A stretch of 64,000 bases of DNA from Pachypanchax playfairii (GCA_006937955.1 SSNP01000042.1:1464918-1528917); one strand, 5' to 3'. Counted from the stretch's first letter, positions 12,194 to 25,900 are shown. Made by a program: numbers and translations. Notes: generated by a model from the sequence alone, not told the origin.

Positions 12194-14406
12194 TTAACAT
12201 CTAAAAGACCGGAATGATTGGATCAGTGCTGAGAGAGACGGGGGAGACGGTTTCATGGCATCAGACGTGTCTCTGGGAATCTGAGGTAGTGAGACAGGTA
12301 ACGGTGACTGCTCTCTTCCTGACACTGTCTGTGACTCTTCATCACCTTTAGACAACGGTTTCATTGCAGACAGACCGTTGTGAAGGTTGGACGACGTAAC
12401 TGGAGACTCTTTAAGCAGGGTGGAGGAGGTGTGGACGTCCACAGAAGACACGCTGGTCTGGGATTCTGAGTGAGGATGAGGGTTGAAGCGAGCCAGCAGA
12501 CCTTGTTCTGTGACGGGGTAGTGGTTATGTGCCTGCTGCCGCCGCTCACGGTACTTTTCATCCAGCTGTTTGAACTCTTTCGGTAACTCCAGCACACTCT
12601 CCTGTGAACGCAGACAGGTGGACACAGAGGTTAACTATCAGCTCCACAGATGGAAGACCTGAATCTGTTCGAGTACCCACCATGCTGACATGGTCCAGAG
12701 CGTTGGAGTCAAAGTGGCCGATGTTTAGATAAGAATCCACCAGGGTTATATAGTCATCCATGTGTTCGTCTAGCAGCACCAGTCTGAGAGGAAGCAGGTG
12801 AATCACTGACAAAACCATCACCTTCAGCAGAGGCACGGGGCAAGGCCGCTTGTACCACATCTCCATTTCTTCCTATAAAAACACTCAGTTATTTCAGAAT
12901 ATGCAAACAACAACAAGTCTGAGTGAGACTGAGTGTCGTACCTTAGTGAGTCGTGACTTCATCTGAAGAGACGACAGCCTGGAGGAGGGAACCTTCAGAT
13001 GAAGACTCACCACCTCCTGAAGAGTACTGACCCTGTCGGGGAGGAATCCTCCCGTCTGCGAGTAGAAGCACATGACATCTGCCACCTTAAGACATGCAGA
13101 AAAAAAAAAAAAAAAAAAGGTAACACCCAGAAGTTAAGAAACACAAAAAGCGCTAAATTGACAGTGCAAAGCTTCCACTCACCTGAGTGTCGTAAACATT
13201 GGTAAGTGTTACTCCGAACTGATCGATCAGACACCCAGAAAGGGCTCTGCAGTCGTGAATGACCTGAAAAACAAACAGCATTAATCATCACGGTGACGAA
13301 AAACAGGATTTGAAATGTTCAGAACACTCACCTTCAGTATGTGTTTGCTTTCCAGGATCGTGGCGAGACCGTTCTTAAAAGCTCGCACTCCAAGTAACAG
13401 GATATCAAACAAGTACACTTTGGTTTTAGTAGCAATCTAGACGAATAAATAGTAATTACACAACAAGTTTGGAGGGTTTTAGAGAAACGATCCAAAAACC
13501 GACCAGTTTAAATGGCAGAATGATAAAACAGTTTTCACCTGCAACCAGCACAATCGTCCATTCCTGTAAAGCTCCAGTCCTTCACCTCCAACACCAACTA
13601 TATGCTGGTTTTTGATGTGCATCACCTAAATATAGTGATATAACATTTAAATCTGCATTTTACAAAATCAAGCATTAAAACTCAGTCAATGCAACACAAA
13701 ACTCACAGCAGGTCCAAAATGATGACAGAATTCATCAATGACTATAAAGTTGACTTCTTCATCTTCATCATCTGTAAAAGAGGAAGATTACAGAAGAGTT
13801 TCTCTATAAAAACAAAGAAAAATGTGTTTTAATGAACCAATCTTTCAAATTAAACTCACCCAGTGTGATTGTGCTCCTGTATGGCAGAAAGTTTTCCACA
13901 TGCTCTTCAGCATCAACATTTCTGGAAGGAATAATTCACATAATTAATTTATAATTCAAGATCCATGCGATCAATGTTATTTAGATTTACTCACCCGAGA
14001 TCAACACCTGTCTCCTCAGAGAAGTCAACTTCAAATTTCATGCGAGAATCATGTCAGACGTCGATGCAAACAAAATCAAACTTTTTTTTCAATAGTTTGT
14101 TGTTACTTTTCAGAGAATATTTACCTTTTAAAATCTCATTTCCGAAGAACAATTTGGTTCCAGGAATTAGGACTCCATTACTGTCTCTCACTGAAACTCA
14201 GAAAATGTTAGATTTATTTCATGAGCTGGACAAAGACTAAATAAAGAAACAAATAAAAGTTTAGTGAAATGCTAACCATCCGCTAAAACCAAACTTTTGT
14301 TGGGGTTAATCCGTTGGAGGACGCCAACGAACGAAGTCGTCTTCAGTGTCAATTTAATGCGTTTCCCCTTCAGGAGATTCATGAACTGGACCTGGTCTGC
14401 AGCCAT
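12194..14406 (-). CDS. exd1: EXD1-like piRNA biogenesis protein, 11 coding exons, 457 aa
   Basis: Coding exons, in transcript order: 14406-14277, 14190-14125, 14028-13995, 13921-13860, 13771-13707, 13625-13539, 13436-13332, 13263-13183, 13085-12942, 12872-12681, 12601-12194. All introns are GT-AG and the joined frame is open (1374 nt with stop). Residues 1-60 form an Sm-like fold segment (MAADQVQFMNLLKGKR start; RINPNKSLVLADV); residues about 145-260 are RNase H-like/DEDD 3'-5' exonuclease-like (YLFDILLLG, IHDCRALSG, NVYDTQVADVM). Asp159, Asp187 and Asp208 are visible, but the usual Asp-x-Glu of motif I reads Asp159-Ile160-Leu161, which fits the family's loss of nuclease activity. The C-terminal 135 residues are Ser/Pro-rich and unconserved-looking. 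In mouse, EXD1 is an RNA-binding partner of TDRD12 in piRNA production; the role here is inferred from that family. The acceptor of exon 3 (after 14028) has a weak pyrimidine tract and was chosen because it alone keeps frame. Confidence 0.93.
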
Positions 14407-16578
14407 TTAGAAAGGAATATGAATCTAAATGATCTTGCTAGTTGTTGATGGAGGTGGAAGCAGCACTTTGTACAAACACCGCTAACAAATGAGCGGCAGT
14501 AATTCCAGGCCTTGCGCCTCCAGCGCCCTCTGGTGGACTAACAGAGAACTTCAAGCAGCTGGTGCGTTATAAAGACTCGTTTTTCTGTGTGTTTCTGTTA
14601 AATCAGACATGTTTTACCAGCACAGGTGTTGTTCTTTTCTTCTAAACCACACATAGAAACTAAAAATGTTTACAAAAAGAAAACAAAACGTTTTAAACAA
14701 CAGAATTGTGTATTTTGTTAAAATTAACATTATGTTAAAATATATTGATTTTCCCTGGTGTGGGGGATTTTCTGATATCTATTAAATGCAGCATTGAGTG
14801 GTTAACAGTGTCAAATAAGTTTATATATGTCTACGGGTTTTATTAAGGTTTCTGTTTTAATTATCGGGGAAATGCCAGTGTGTTGTATCCACCAGAGGGT
14901 GACCTCACCCCAAGTGAGTTTTTAAGCCCAAGTTCTCTGATCTTTTCAATTTGAGTTGAAAATCCAGTAAATTGTCATGTTACATTCAAATACCAGGAAT
15001 TCCAGTTAACACTCTTGTGTATGCAGTGTTTTAAAATATCACTGCTTTTTATGCATCTAAGAAAAATCATTATAAAAACCAAAATTTAGCTTTTGTTTCA
15101 ATAAACCCACAACACTTTTGTTATGTGCAATCAAACATTCCCAGAAAGTGCAATAATGTGCACAATAACAATCACAAGAACATTTTATAAAAATACATTT
15201 TAGCTTCCACATGGGGGCAGACTTAAGGTATTAATAAGTGCAGCAGTGACACTGTAAAAAGGATGTAGACATGCTGTCTTATCAACGTCAGACAGCTGTA
15301 AATAACTACGCTCCTATGACTTCACTTTTCCAGTGGAAACACATTAACTTGAACTACTGGTCATCGTAAAACACAATAGATGGAGACACCTAATCAACCA
15401 AAGAATGTTGTGCAGCTTCTGACCTGTTTTACTTTTTTATCTCAGTGTGCTCGTGCTTTTTTCTTTGTAGCCTATTTCAGTCTGCCTAATTCCTCCATAT
15501 GCATATGCTCTATTAGAGTCAAAACGAAAGCGCAAACCTTAATAACCACATCTAATTTAACATCATTCACCTTGAAATAAGTTAATAAATAATAAATATA
15601 TTTGAATCAATTCATTTAAATGGATGTTTTCACTAGGGCCACTCAAAGGAGCTGAAACATCCTCTCTACCAGCACGACAGCTATAATGAACGCCATGATG
15701 GAACCTGCTACCTCTTTTATCTGTAAAGGAAGATCCACCCTTTCCTGCTTTGCAGACTGAACAAACAGAACATTTTAGAAAAGCAAAGGAGGAATCAAAA
15801 CCACACATTTTTTCCTGCATGGATTTAAATCAAGGTCCTGCGCCGGCATGGGTGGATTTAATTGAATTGATTTTTTTTTCAAAGGTGGAGGCCACACACT
15901 CTGTACAAATACAAAACTTCTAGGCCAGTCGTTTTCAGTTTCATCACAGAAAAAATACTTTTCTCATTTTATTTCTGCCTTTTTGGATGTAGTTTGTGGC
16001 AAATAAACATTTTAGAAGAAACTGCAACAAGAATAAATCACATTGTTTGTGTATGGAACATTACAACAAAGTTCTGGAAAATAAAATCTCTCTGATAATG
16101 AAAAAAAGTTCACTTTCCTTCTTTTCAAACCAGTGATCCATCTGATACTGATCTAACCCGATTGGACATGTTGGAGTATCACATAGTACAATCTTATTGC
16201 ACCTTCTTTTTACAAAATATAAGGTAATATCAGAAAAAAGTTTGTGGATCAATACAAAACCTTTCAAAAGCATCTGCGTTCAATTTAAGGAGAAATTGAT
16301 CTTTAGACACAAATTTACACAGAAATATTTAAGTCAGGTAGAAAAGTTGAGTTTTGAATTGGAAACTTTTCCCCAGTGCGTCCCCGGAAGTGATGCCCAT
16401 AAAAGTTCAGGAGCCATGGACTCAGGTTTAAATGGTTTATAGATTTAGCAATCGTGCACATTCCGAGAAACATTAACAGCTTTTTTTGTTCAGGTGGATT
16501 TCAATCACGAGTCGATCCCTAACAACAACAAAAACACAAATTCTTGTTTAAAGTTGTAAATAAACACGTAAAGCCTGG
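14407..16578. promoter_or_regulatory. Divergent spacer between exd1 and rasgrp1
   Basis: The start codons of exd1 (minus) and rasgrp1 (plus) face away from each other across this 2.2 kb. It must hold the promoters and 5'UTRs of both genes unless further non-coding exons lie elsewhere. I see no clear TATA box. The sequence is AT-rich with no convincing coding ORF. CpG-rich sequence only appears inside rasgrp1 exon 1 (about 16740-16810). Confidence 0.5.
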
Positions 16579-16916
16579 ATGTCTGACGCAAGTGAAAATA
16601 ACCAGTTAGGTGCAGGAGCCCATTCAGAGTCAGTGAGTGACATGCCCGACAGCAGCTCGGCCGCCCACTCGTACACAGACTGGGTGAATCTTAATTGTGT
16701 AATGTTCATTGACGAGTCAGCACAATGCAGCAGCAGAGACCGCGGAGGCGCGCCGTGTCGAGCCGAGCAGAGCGATGAAATGCTCCCATCGAGGAGGACG
16801 ACGCAGATGGACAGCCTGGTTCAGCCGCTCGTCGCCCAGTACCTCGCCATGGGATGTCAATCTAAAGACAATCATAATGAAAACATAACGTCAGATGAAA
16901 AAGGAAAGGAAGACGT
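16579..16916 (+). other. rasgrp1 first coding exon, long low-complexity N-terminus
   Basis: Encodes residues 1-113, rich in Ser, Asp, Asn and Gln (starts MSDASENNQLGAGAHSESVS), with no recognised domain. It ends in a consensus donor (GTAAGT at 16917) and joins exon 2 in frame. The region aligned with the mammalian start (M-x-LGHL) begins only at Met150, so the fish N-terminus is about 100 residues longer than in mammalian RASGRP1. The exon contains a CpG-rich patch. Initiation at Met150 from another promoter cannot be excluded. Confidence 0.75.
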
Positions 16917-19900
16917 GTAAGTCCGATCTGTCTTGGTTGTTCTCTACTTTTTTACGCTGGAGGTTTTTTGACGCGGTTTTGGAAAAAAAAGTGCGCACTT
17001 TTCAGAAAATACTTTAGTTATCCACTGATAATCTTTTCAGAATGATACAGATGTCTTAGAGTTTGTGCCGTAAGTAAATTCATGTTCTAACAAGTGTTTG
17101 ACGCACTAGGACAGGCTGGATTGTTTGGACGATCCTCCGACTTCAAACACATAGAAACTTATTTTATGTGTTATGAGCATTCAAGAGTTTAAACTGAGTG
17201 TGAGTACGTTTTTGGAGTTTCCTAAATTAAGAGGAAGGAAACGAGGACAATAAAAAGCGACATTAGGATATTCTTTTTAAAGATAAACCACAAGACGAGT
17301 ATAATTGAGATCATTCAACAGCAAGAAAACGTGTTTTAATGCGTTTCCAATCAGAAAATAACCATTAGTAGGAAAAGGAGGAGTAGACTTTCACTTCAAG
17401 CACTCCGGTTCCTCCCCTTTTTACTCTTATTGTGTTGTTGTTTCTCCAGGAGGGTGACACCAGGATGCACCTCTAACAGATCAAGAGTTTCTCCTCCAGG
17501 CCGTCCAAACAGGTTCCACAAACCCTTCCCGGCTCAGGCCACACCGGGTAAATCAGCAATGCCTCTGGGACACCTCAGCAAAGGTGCGACCTGGGAGGAA
17601 CTCATCCAGACCTGCCTGGACTGCTTCGGTAAGTCTAGACTGATTATTTTATGGTCTTTTTTTTTTTTAAACAATGCGCAGAGATGTTTCTGATTCGTTC
17701 TAAAGGAGCTGTGACATTTAAATGTTGGACTTTTTTTTTTTTTTGGCGTGGGATCTTTGTATCTGAGGGCTATTTGTTCAGTCATTTGGGATTTTGTTTG
17801 TTTGTGTAGTATTAAAAGCCTTTGGGCAAATCAGATTTTATTATTGCTCATGTTTCATGACACATGCTGGATAGGCTTATTTATATTTAAAATATCAAAA
17901 AGGCACAGCAGTGGTTGTGTAGGCCGCAGTTGGATCAGTCAAAGATCATTGGCTCAATCAAGTTGTCTGGAGTGCTCTCAGAGTTATGGCGATTGTGTGT
18001 CTGTAGAGACAGCTTTCAGAATGTCGTTGCCTGGTTACACTAATGCAGCGAAACGCTGTGGAGAAGTGTTACGATAAAGGCTGCACACATCTTGTAACGA
18101 CATTTATCTTTTTTGTTAAAGGAGTGGGCTCTAATGACAGCCTGCCTCTCACATTAAAATCATTAGAGATGGAGTGTAGATCAGTGCTCTGAACATGAAA
18201 TGATTTACAGTGTCACCACTGTATGCAAAGCATGAGATATGTGTCCATGTAAGAAAACAATAGTATCTGTCCATCAGTCTTGTGAATGGGATTTTCCAGC
18301 TTCAGATAAAACAGCAAACAGGTCAGATCCTCCAGTCTCACATCACACGTGAACCCCTGAAGTCCTGCCACCTTTTCAAATGTGAGAGCGCACGTTGGGG
18401 ATATTTGAACGTTTACCCGACGGCAGCTTTAAGCTGAAAGGTCAACTGTGGCCCTCAGATGGCAACCACCCTTTGAAACGCAGAGCGCAGTGAGGTGTGG
18501 ATCAATAGCTGGCAAAATCACTCTTCAACACGTTGTTGGCAAAAAAAAAAAAAGAGTGTGATGTTTCTTTCACAGAAAAACTCTGAAATTATTTATCAGC
18601 ACTGGAATCTATAAACCAAAACCAAAGATGTTTAGTTAAGGTTGTCTGTTAACGTGACAGAAAGTTTTTTACTTTCACTTTTTGTGTGTTTGTTGTTTCA
18701 CACTGTAATTTGAGTCAAAGTTTCTTCAAACTGGAACTATTAAGGCACGCAGCTATACGTTAGACACTTTCTAATAAATGTTTAGTATAAAATGTAATTG
18801 TTGGAATATATATTCTCTGTTGGGGGACATCTTACTATTAATTAAAAGTAATTATTTAACTATAAATCCACAATTTTATCTTTATTTCAGGCATTTCTTA
18901 TAAAGATATGTTTATCCATGACTCTGTTTTGGACTTTTAACCATTAGGCTATGTGACACTAACAGGTCTTTGAAACATTTACTAAATAGTTTAGGATAAA
19001 AAAAATGCTTCAATCACTGTTTATTATATTATTATAAAACTTATTTAATACAACCTGATTATTTTAAATGTATTTTTGCTACTACAGCTAACAATTCACC
19101 AATCAGTCATAATATAAGTTCATCTTTTTAAACAGGAAGTTGCGTACAGATAACTATTACTTATCTGAACCTTCAGATTGTTTCAACTATTTAAATTTAT
19201 TTTGTTTTGGTAATAATCATTGCAGCACATTGTGTCATTCGAGACGCTCAGAGTACGGTTGTTCAAAGGGAAGATTTTGCTCCGATTCCAGCGACACGTT
19301 TCTGCATTTGACTCGGACCAAAACAAAAAGACGATCCGCTCATGTAGTCTCTTAGAAAACAGGGAAAAGTGATGCACGGAGGTTTGGAGCAGCTGATGAA
19401 CATTTAAGATAACCTTCGAGCAGGCAGCGCTTCCTATCCCCCTGCAGTATCATGTGGTCACAGCGTGACAGGCGGAAGCTTTCCTAATGTTCCAGTAACT
19501 AACCGACGGTCCAGAAAGGATTTCCTCCTGTAATTAACCCTGCACAGGGAGTGTTAGTGGTTGGAATGTTGTGAAAAGAAGGATGAAGCAATTGTTTACC
19601 TGATGGAGAGTCATGACATCCTGCCGTGCCTCTACTACAAATTTAAATTCAGCTGATTTAGTTTCACATGAAGAGTAAAAGCGAGAGGATGCTCTCACAA
19701 ATTACAGCCAAAAATAAATACAGAAGCTGTATTTTATTAGCTATGCTGTTTTGGAAACTTGTTAATATTTAATTTGTCTCTTTTGTTGCCTTAAGGGCCG
19801 ATGAGGTCATCATTATTCACCAGTTTTAGATGACAGCAGCTGCTTGTTACAAATAGAAACAAGCCAGATGAAGGATATGGTGTGCTAGATTAGTCAGCTG

Positions 19901-22900
19901 CAGCAGGAGTGGCAAGTTGCTTACAGATAACAAAGATAAGAAAGCACGTTGCCATGGCGTCTGAGGTACTTTCAAGGTAATATGGTTTAAAAGTGGCTCC
20001 TCAGATGCCTGATGTCCTTGATGGTGCCAGTGTAGCAGCAAAGCTTTCATTCACGACTGTTGTTCTATCATTTTTAGGCTGTTTTCAGTTTCTGCAGCCT
20101 GCATCCTTACAGACTTACAGAAAACGTTTGACCTCTGTCATTGCCAACAAAGGCTATATAAGAAAGTATTGAGATTAACTTTTGTTATTGACCAAATACT
20201 TATTTTCCACCATAATTTGCAAATAAATTCTTTGAAAAACAGACAATGTGATTTTCTGGATTTTTTTTCCTCATTTTGTCTCTCATAGTTGAGGTATACC
20301 TATGATGAAAATTACAGGCCTCTCTGATCTTTTTAAGTGGGAGAACTTACACAATTGGTGGCTGACTAAATACTTCTTTGCCCCACTGTATATGGAGAGT
20401 TAATGGCTAGTTCTGAATGATAGTCTGTAAACAAAGGAGAGACGTGTCAGTGTCAGGAATATAACCATCTCAAGTTATCAGTCTTTAACTGCTATTAAAT
20501 ATACCAGAATAAGACAAAAACTAAAACAGGAGGACATGAGTAAAATAAAGTGTTAAAGGTACGATATGTAAGAATTTTACAGTGAAATACTCACACAACA
20601 GTCTAATGTCCCAACGATGTTGAAAATAAAGTCACATTGTAACAGATCTTGATCTCAGTCGGCTGGGTGATCGCTAGTTTCTGCCCCGACCGGAATCATT
20701 ATTTACACGTCCAGACTTCCTGGTTCCATAACGAATCACATGTGAGTCTGCAAGGCTGCCAAGTCTTCAACACAAGCAGCTGGAATTCCACAACGAGCAG
20801 CAGCAAAAAGTAAGAAACCACCACATCCTTCCAACTGAGCAGCCGAGCTGCGTGTGATGGGGCGTTCAAACGCACTTAGGAAAACTCAACGCTGAACGAA
20901 TAGGCCTTCAGATATTCCCAAAAATTGAACAAATACAAGAGAAACTAAATGAGAATCAACATCAGAACTGGCAACCCAACAAAAACATCAGGGAGGGGAG
21001 GGGGTGACCGGCTGAGAACGGACGTTTTTTTTTTCTACAAGAACTGCAGGATTTGAATGTGACAACAAGGTCTGATTCTTACATACTGTACCTTTAATGA
21101 AACCAAAATTAGTTTAAAATATTAGGGGACCAAAAACTATTAAAACCATAACTAAACAATAAAATAAAAGAACGAAAATCCTGCAACCAGGATATTTTTC
21201 ACGTAAGAATGATATTAGACAGATTATAACACAAGCACTGCCTTTCAAAATCTATACGTCAGAGAATATTCACCCAAAATGTAACAACAGAATCATTTAA
21301 ATAAATAAATAAACTAAATATACACATGTTTGTCATTCCTGATTACAGGAATTACAGGTATTTTTGCTGTTTTAGGTTTTAAATAAATTGATGACCCACT
21401 TCTTTTTTTCAGATGCAGATGGTTGCGTAAGGAAGAACAACCACCTGCTGAACATCACTCTCACCATGCACCGTCTCCTCATGTCATCCAGCGACCTGCT
21501 GGACAAACTCATCACTCTATATCCTTCAGCAGTCCATTATAAGGCGCTTTCGCAGCACAGCCTCACAACTCAAACAATGCCAATTCCGAGCGCCACACAG
21601 AACAAGGGATCAGATCTCTGGCCCTGCTGCTTTTGATCGGTTGTCAATGGCAACGGACAGTCAGGCTTGTTCCTGGCTTGCAGTGCATCTTTCAGCTGTC
21701 TGAGCAAAACGTGATAGGCAAATGGTAGTTTGTGTTTACTCCTACGTTTAGTCTCCATAACCCATTTTGCATCAGTTTAGGATTCTCTCCTCGAGCCTTT
21801 ATTGCTTGAGATACACATGTATTACTTTTTTTTTTATATTTTTAAAATTATTTGGTTAGATCTAGTTTATTGTATCTTATTCAAGCTTGAAAATAAATGT
21901 TTTTTTCGTGGAATTAGTGTGGCGCATCTCTAATATAGATTTTTAATCAATACACTCCAATGGCGTCACTCAGTCCCTCTGCGGATACAGAGAACATCCT
22001 CGGGGATCCAGGTGTTAATTACCTCTGCTACCGATTAACTATATATAAACACAGACCCTCCTGCTCAAAGAGGTTCCTGATTACACAAACCCTCGTTACC
22101 ACACGCATGACCAAATGGCCCCTCTGCTATTTTTACCCATCTAGTTCTGAGCTGAAGACCCAAAAGGATGCATCAAATAAATTCAATCTGTTGGTCAGGA
22201 TCAAAAAAGAAACTCGGGGGGCCATTAACAGTCCTCGCCACAGTCTAGCCTTGGGATTGCGTAGGTGGATCTTCTGTCCCCGTGACGCATTTAGCCTTTA
22301 TATGTGCATCGTTTCCATCTGATGTCTACAAGTGGAGAGCTGTACTGTCAGGTTATTTATAAAAGCTCTTGTATGATAGAAAATGCTCCATGTTTACTGT
22401 ATATAAATTAATAACAAACTCCACCATGAATAAATTCTGTTATAATGAGGAGACCAGATTAAAACATCTTTGGAGTCCCGACACCAAACTGCATATCTGC
22501 AGTTGTTTCAGACGAGTTTCTTTGTACATTTTTCTATTCCCTTTCCTCTGCATGCCAGAATGATTCATTCAGTGATTTTCATCAGAGGTGTGTTTCATGC
22601 AGACGCCTCTTCCCACATTACCAAATGTCACATGTGTTTGTGCCTTTTGGTTCAGTTGTTTTAGTTCATGTTGATGCCTTATTTTTAGGTAAAGCAGACC
22701 TGCATGTAAACCATCAATATTCTCTTTATTTACTGTAAACAATGACAGATGTCTGAAGATTCAATCAAAATTCTAGCAATCAAAACCTTCAACTTTTAGA
22801 ACGCCATAAAACCAAAATCAGGTTAATAATTTTGTCAATTTAGCTCCTTAACTAGTATTTACATTTAAAACAGCATTGGACAATGATCAGCCAACAGAGT

Positions 22901-25900
22901 GTCAAAGGATTTGCTACCTCATCCGGTCAGTATGTGTCAAACATCCTAAAAGTCAAATTAAGCTGATTTTTTAATGCATTAGTCACATTAATATTGTTTC
23001 TGTTCTCCAGGCATTGGATTCAAGAATTCTGGATAATATTCCGGCTGCCACACAGCTTGTCTGACAGCCTGGATGAGTTTCGTGATCTGATTAGAGAGCA
23101 CGGACAAGAGCATCTTTGCTCTCTCCTAGAGACCAAATGGATGTAAGTGTTAATCTGTTACCAGCTGGCCGACAGAGACTTGATGCCTGCACGACTCTCA
23201 GTCTCTTTATTGCTGTCATGAAATCAGTCACAATCCAGAACACAGAGCGCAAACAGAAGATAGTCACACTCTCTGGTTGCTACAGAGTGCATGCTTGCAT
23301 CCTGAGTTCGTAGCTGAAATAAATCAAAACTTATTTGGTTGTTATTTTGTTAAGTTTGTGGAGTTTACAGTATATTTGTACCCTATCTGAGATGGGTGTG
23401 ATATGATATGCTCACAGAAATGAACGAGAACGGTCGTGGAAGGCTAGCCAGAAGATCAAAGTTAACTACAGTAAAAAAAGGAAGGTTTCTCTTCTTTTTG
23501 ATCACCTGGAGCCTGATGAGTTGGCTGAACATCTTACGTACCTGGAGTTTAAATCCTTCTCTAGAATATCAGTGAGTATGTACTCTCATGTCAGTTTAAA
23601 ACAAACCTCATGTGTGAATGGAATATATGTGGTTTTTCTTTACACTTTTGTGAACCATTAGGTATTTCCTGCCTCACAGTTTCCCTGCAGGGATTTATGT
23701 TGGTTTTGTTTGCTCTCACTTTCAGTTTGTAGACTATCTGAATTACATTCGAAGCTGCTGTATGAAAGATATCCCTGTGCTGGAGCGTTCCATTGCCCTG
23801 TGTAATGGGATTTCCCAGTGGGTCCAGCTGATGGTGCTGAGTCGACCAACCGCTCAGCTGAGAGCTGAAGTCTTCACAAAGTTTATCCACGTCGCACAGG
23901 TAGTGGTTAACTCATCATCACCTAACTTTACCATTTCTATTCTTAGCTTAACACTCTTACCTCTCAGTATGCATTTACAAACTTTTACCAAAGTGATTCA
24001 TTAAACTAATGATGTATAATACACTCTATACAGGACTTATGTATTGATTTCTAAAGATTTAGTAAGAATACAAACTAACTAACTCAGGGGAGTATGTGTT
24101 CTTGGAAAAAGGAAGTGACCTGCAAATATAGTCACTGATCAGATCTGGCTTGTTAAAACCTGTTACAATAAGAATCTGCGCTCAGCCTGTTTAGATGTTC
24201 TAGACTGGCCTCACATAGTTGTTAGTTTGGGTTTGGGTGGACCTCTTACACACTGACACTAATGCACCAGACGGCTGCTGCTCACTGCTGTCAACCTCAG
24301 AACCCACAGGGTGTGGAAATGAATTTCACACCATAATGCTTCAGTGACAGTACAAATTAGAAACCTGAAAAGGAACTGGAAATCCACACACAAAAAAGAG
24401 CGTATCGGAGCACAGTAGGAAAAAGACAACGGTATAAGTGGTTTATGTAATGGCAACGTTGTACATTATATAACTAGGGCTACCTGGAACAAATTAAATT
24501 TTGTTTTTTTACATGTGTGCATAAATTGGCTAATATGTGTGTGTCTTTTGTATGTCCACCAGAGTCTGCACGTTATGCACAATTACAATACACTAATGGC
24601 TGTGGTGGGAGGGCTATGTCACAGCTCAATCTCAAGGCTGAAAGACACCACCTCACATGTACCAAGCGAGGTCACCAAGGTAACGGGGTTTTAGTTTTTT
24701 TTTTTCTTTCTTTTTTTTCTGTGGTGTTGTGTCTTTAACAATTTTAGCATCTCAAAGGTCTTAATTCTCACAAACCTTCAAGGATTTTTTCCTGAAGCTA
24801 AAGCACAGTATCAGTACAGCAATGGCTTGATCAAGACTCCTTTTTGTGCCAAGATGGCCCAATACTGGCTGTGAAATACCTATTTGCATGCATCATCTTA
24901 ACGTTACATTTATCTGCATGAATTATTTCTGACTGTATAATGCAATTTGGCATTGCCTTTGCTTGCTCAATGCAATTAAAAATGTCAGCCATAGCCAAGG
25001 GCTTTCACAAAGAGGACATTTTTCTGTTTGTTTTTGAAGGCAGGTAAAAAGTTCATGTGGGTATGTTCAGATGTCAGTGTGTTCCATAGTGGGGGAAATG
25101 TTTTTGTCTAGTTTTGAACCAATTGAAGGTAATTGAATTAACTCCAACTTTGGTCACAATGACCCTTAACGGCTGCAAACTCAACGGACGATTTATGGAC
25201 CATTTCCTGCCATATTGCAGCCTTATAAGGATCCAGTGTCCATTTGGCCCATTTGGAAGTTGATGGCCATGTCGAATGCGCCACGCAAACCCTCTACATA
25301 GAGCTGCTGGTCGAATGCTTTCAGAACAACCTGCGCTCAGCGAATAATGATTAGGGATGAATTAGTTTTCATTGACTTTATTATTCAGATCTAAAATTTT
25401 AGAGGACTTCATGTTTTAACAAGGATTAATGAAGAGCCAACATGAAACGTTGTTGTTTCTAGAAAATTACACTTCTCAATTTTCATGATGCGTGAGGCAA
25501 CATGATGCAACAGCTCCGTGAAGGTGTTATGGTCCCTTCCAGCTAATGGCACTGAATCCAGTATACTGGCTGTAGAGTTGCTGCCCCTGGATCCATTCCT
25601 GCACCCACCAGCGTGGCGTCTTCTCTCCAGGTTCTCTGAAGCAGCAGCTACAGCTGGTAGATCTTCTTCATCCTGCAGCTGCAGCTGTAGAAGGTGCAGC
25701 TGGATTCTCTCTGAATTATCACCAGTTTGAAAATTTGAAACTTTAGAACTCTGTGGCCACCGAATTCATCAGGTTGCTCATGCAGCAGCCATAACACCTT
25801 TCTGTAAAAAAGAGGGCCTGTCTCCATGAAAGATCACAAACTCCAGATTTTGTCAGAAATGATAGTTTCATAGGAACACATCATTCGTACGGGTCATTAT

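Noticed and set aside
13007..13291. 94-residue minus ORF overlapping exd1
   Set aside because: It reads through an exd1 intron in a different frame from the spliced model, which is supported by all 11 exons.
21519..21636. Continuation of rasgrp1 exon 3 into the following ORF
   Set aside because: The sequence after 21518 loses all similarity to the REM domain and ends in a stop; the AT-AC junction restores it.
21960..22322. 120-residue plus-strand ORF within rasgrp1 intron 3
   Set aside because: It lies inside the U12-type intron, has no splice context, no recognisable motif and stops flanking it; length is compatible with chance.
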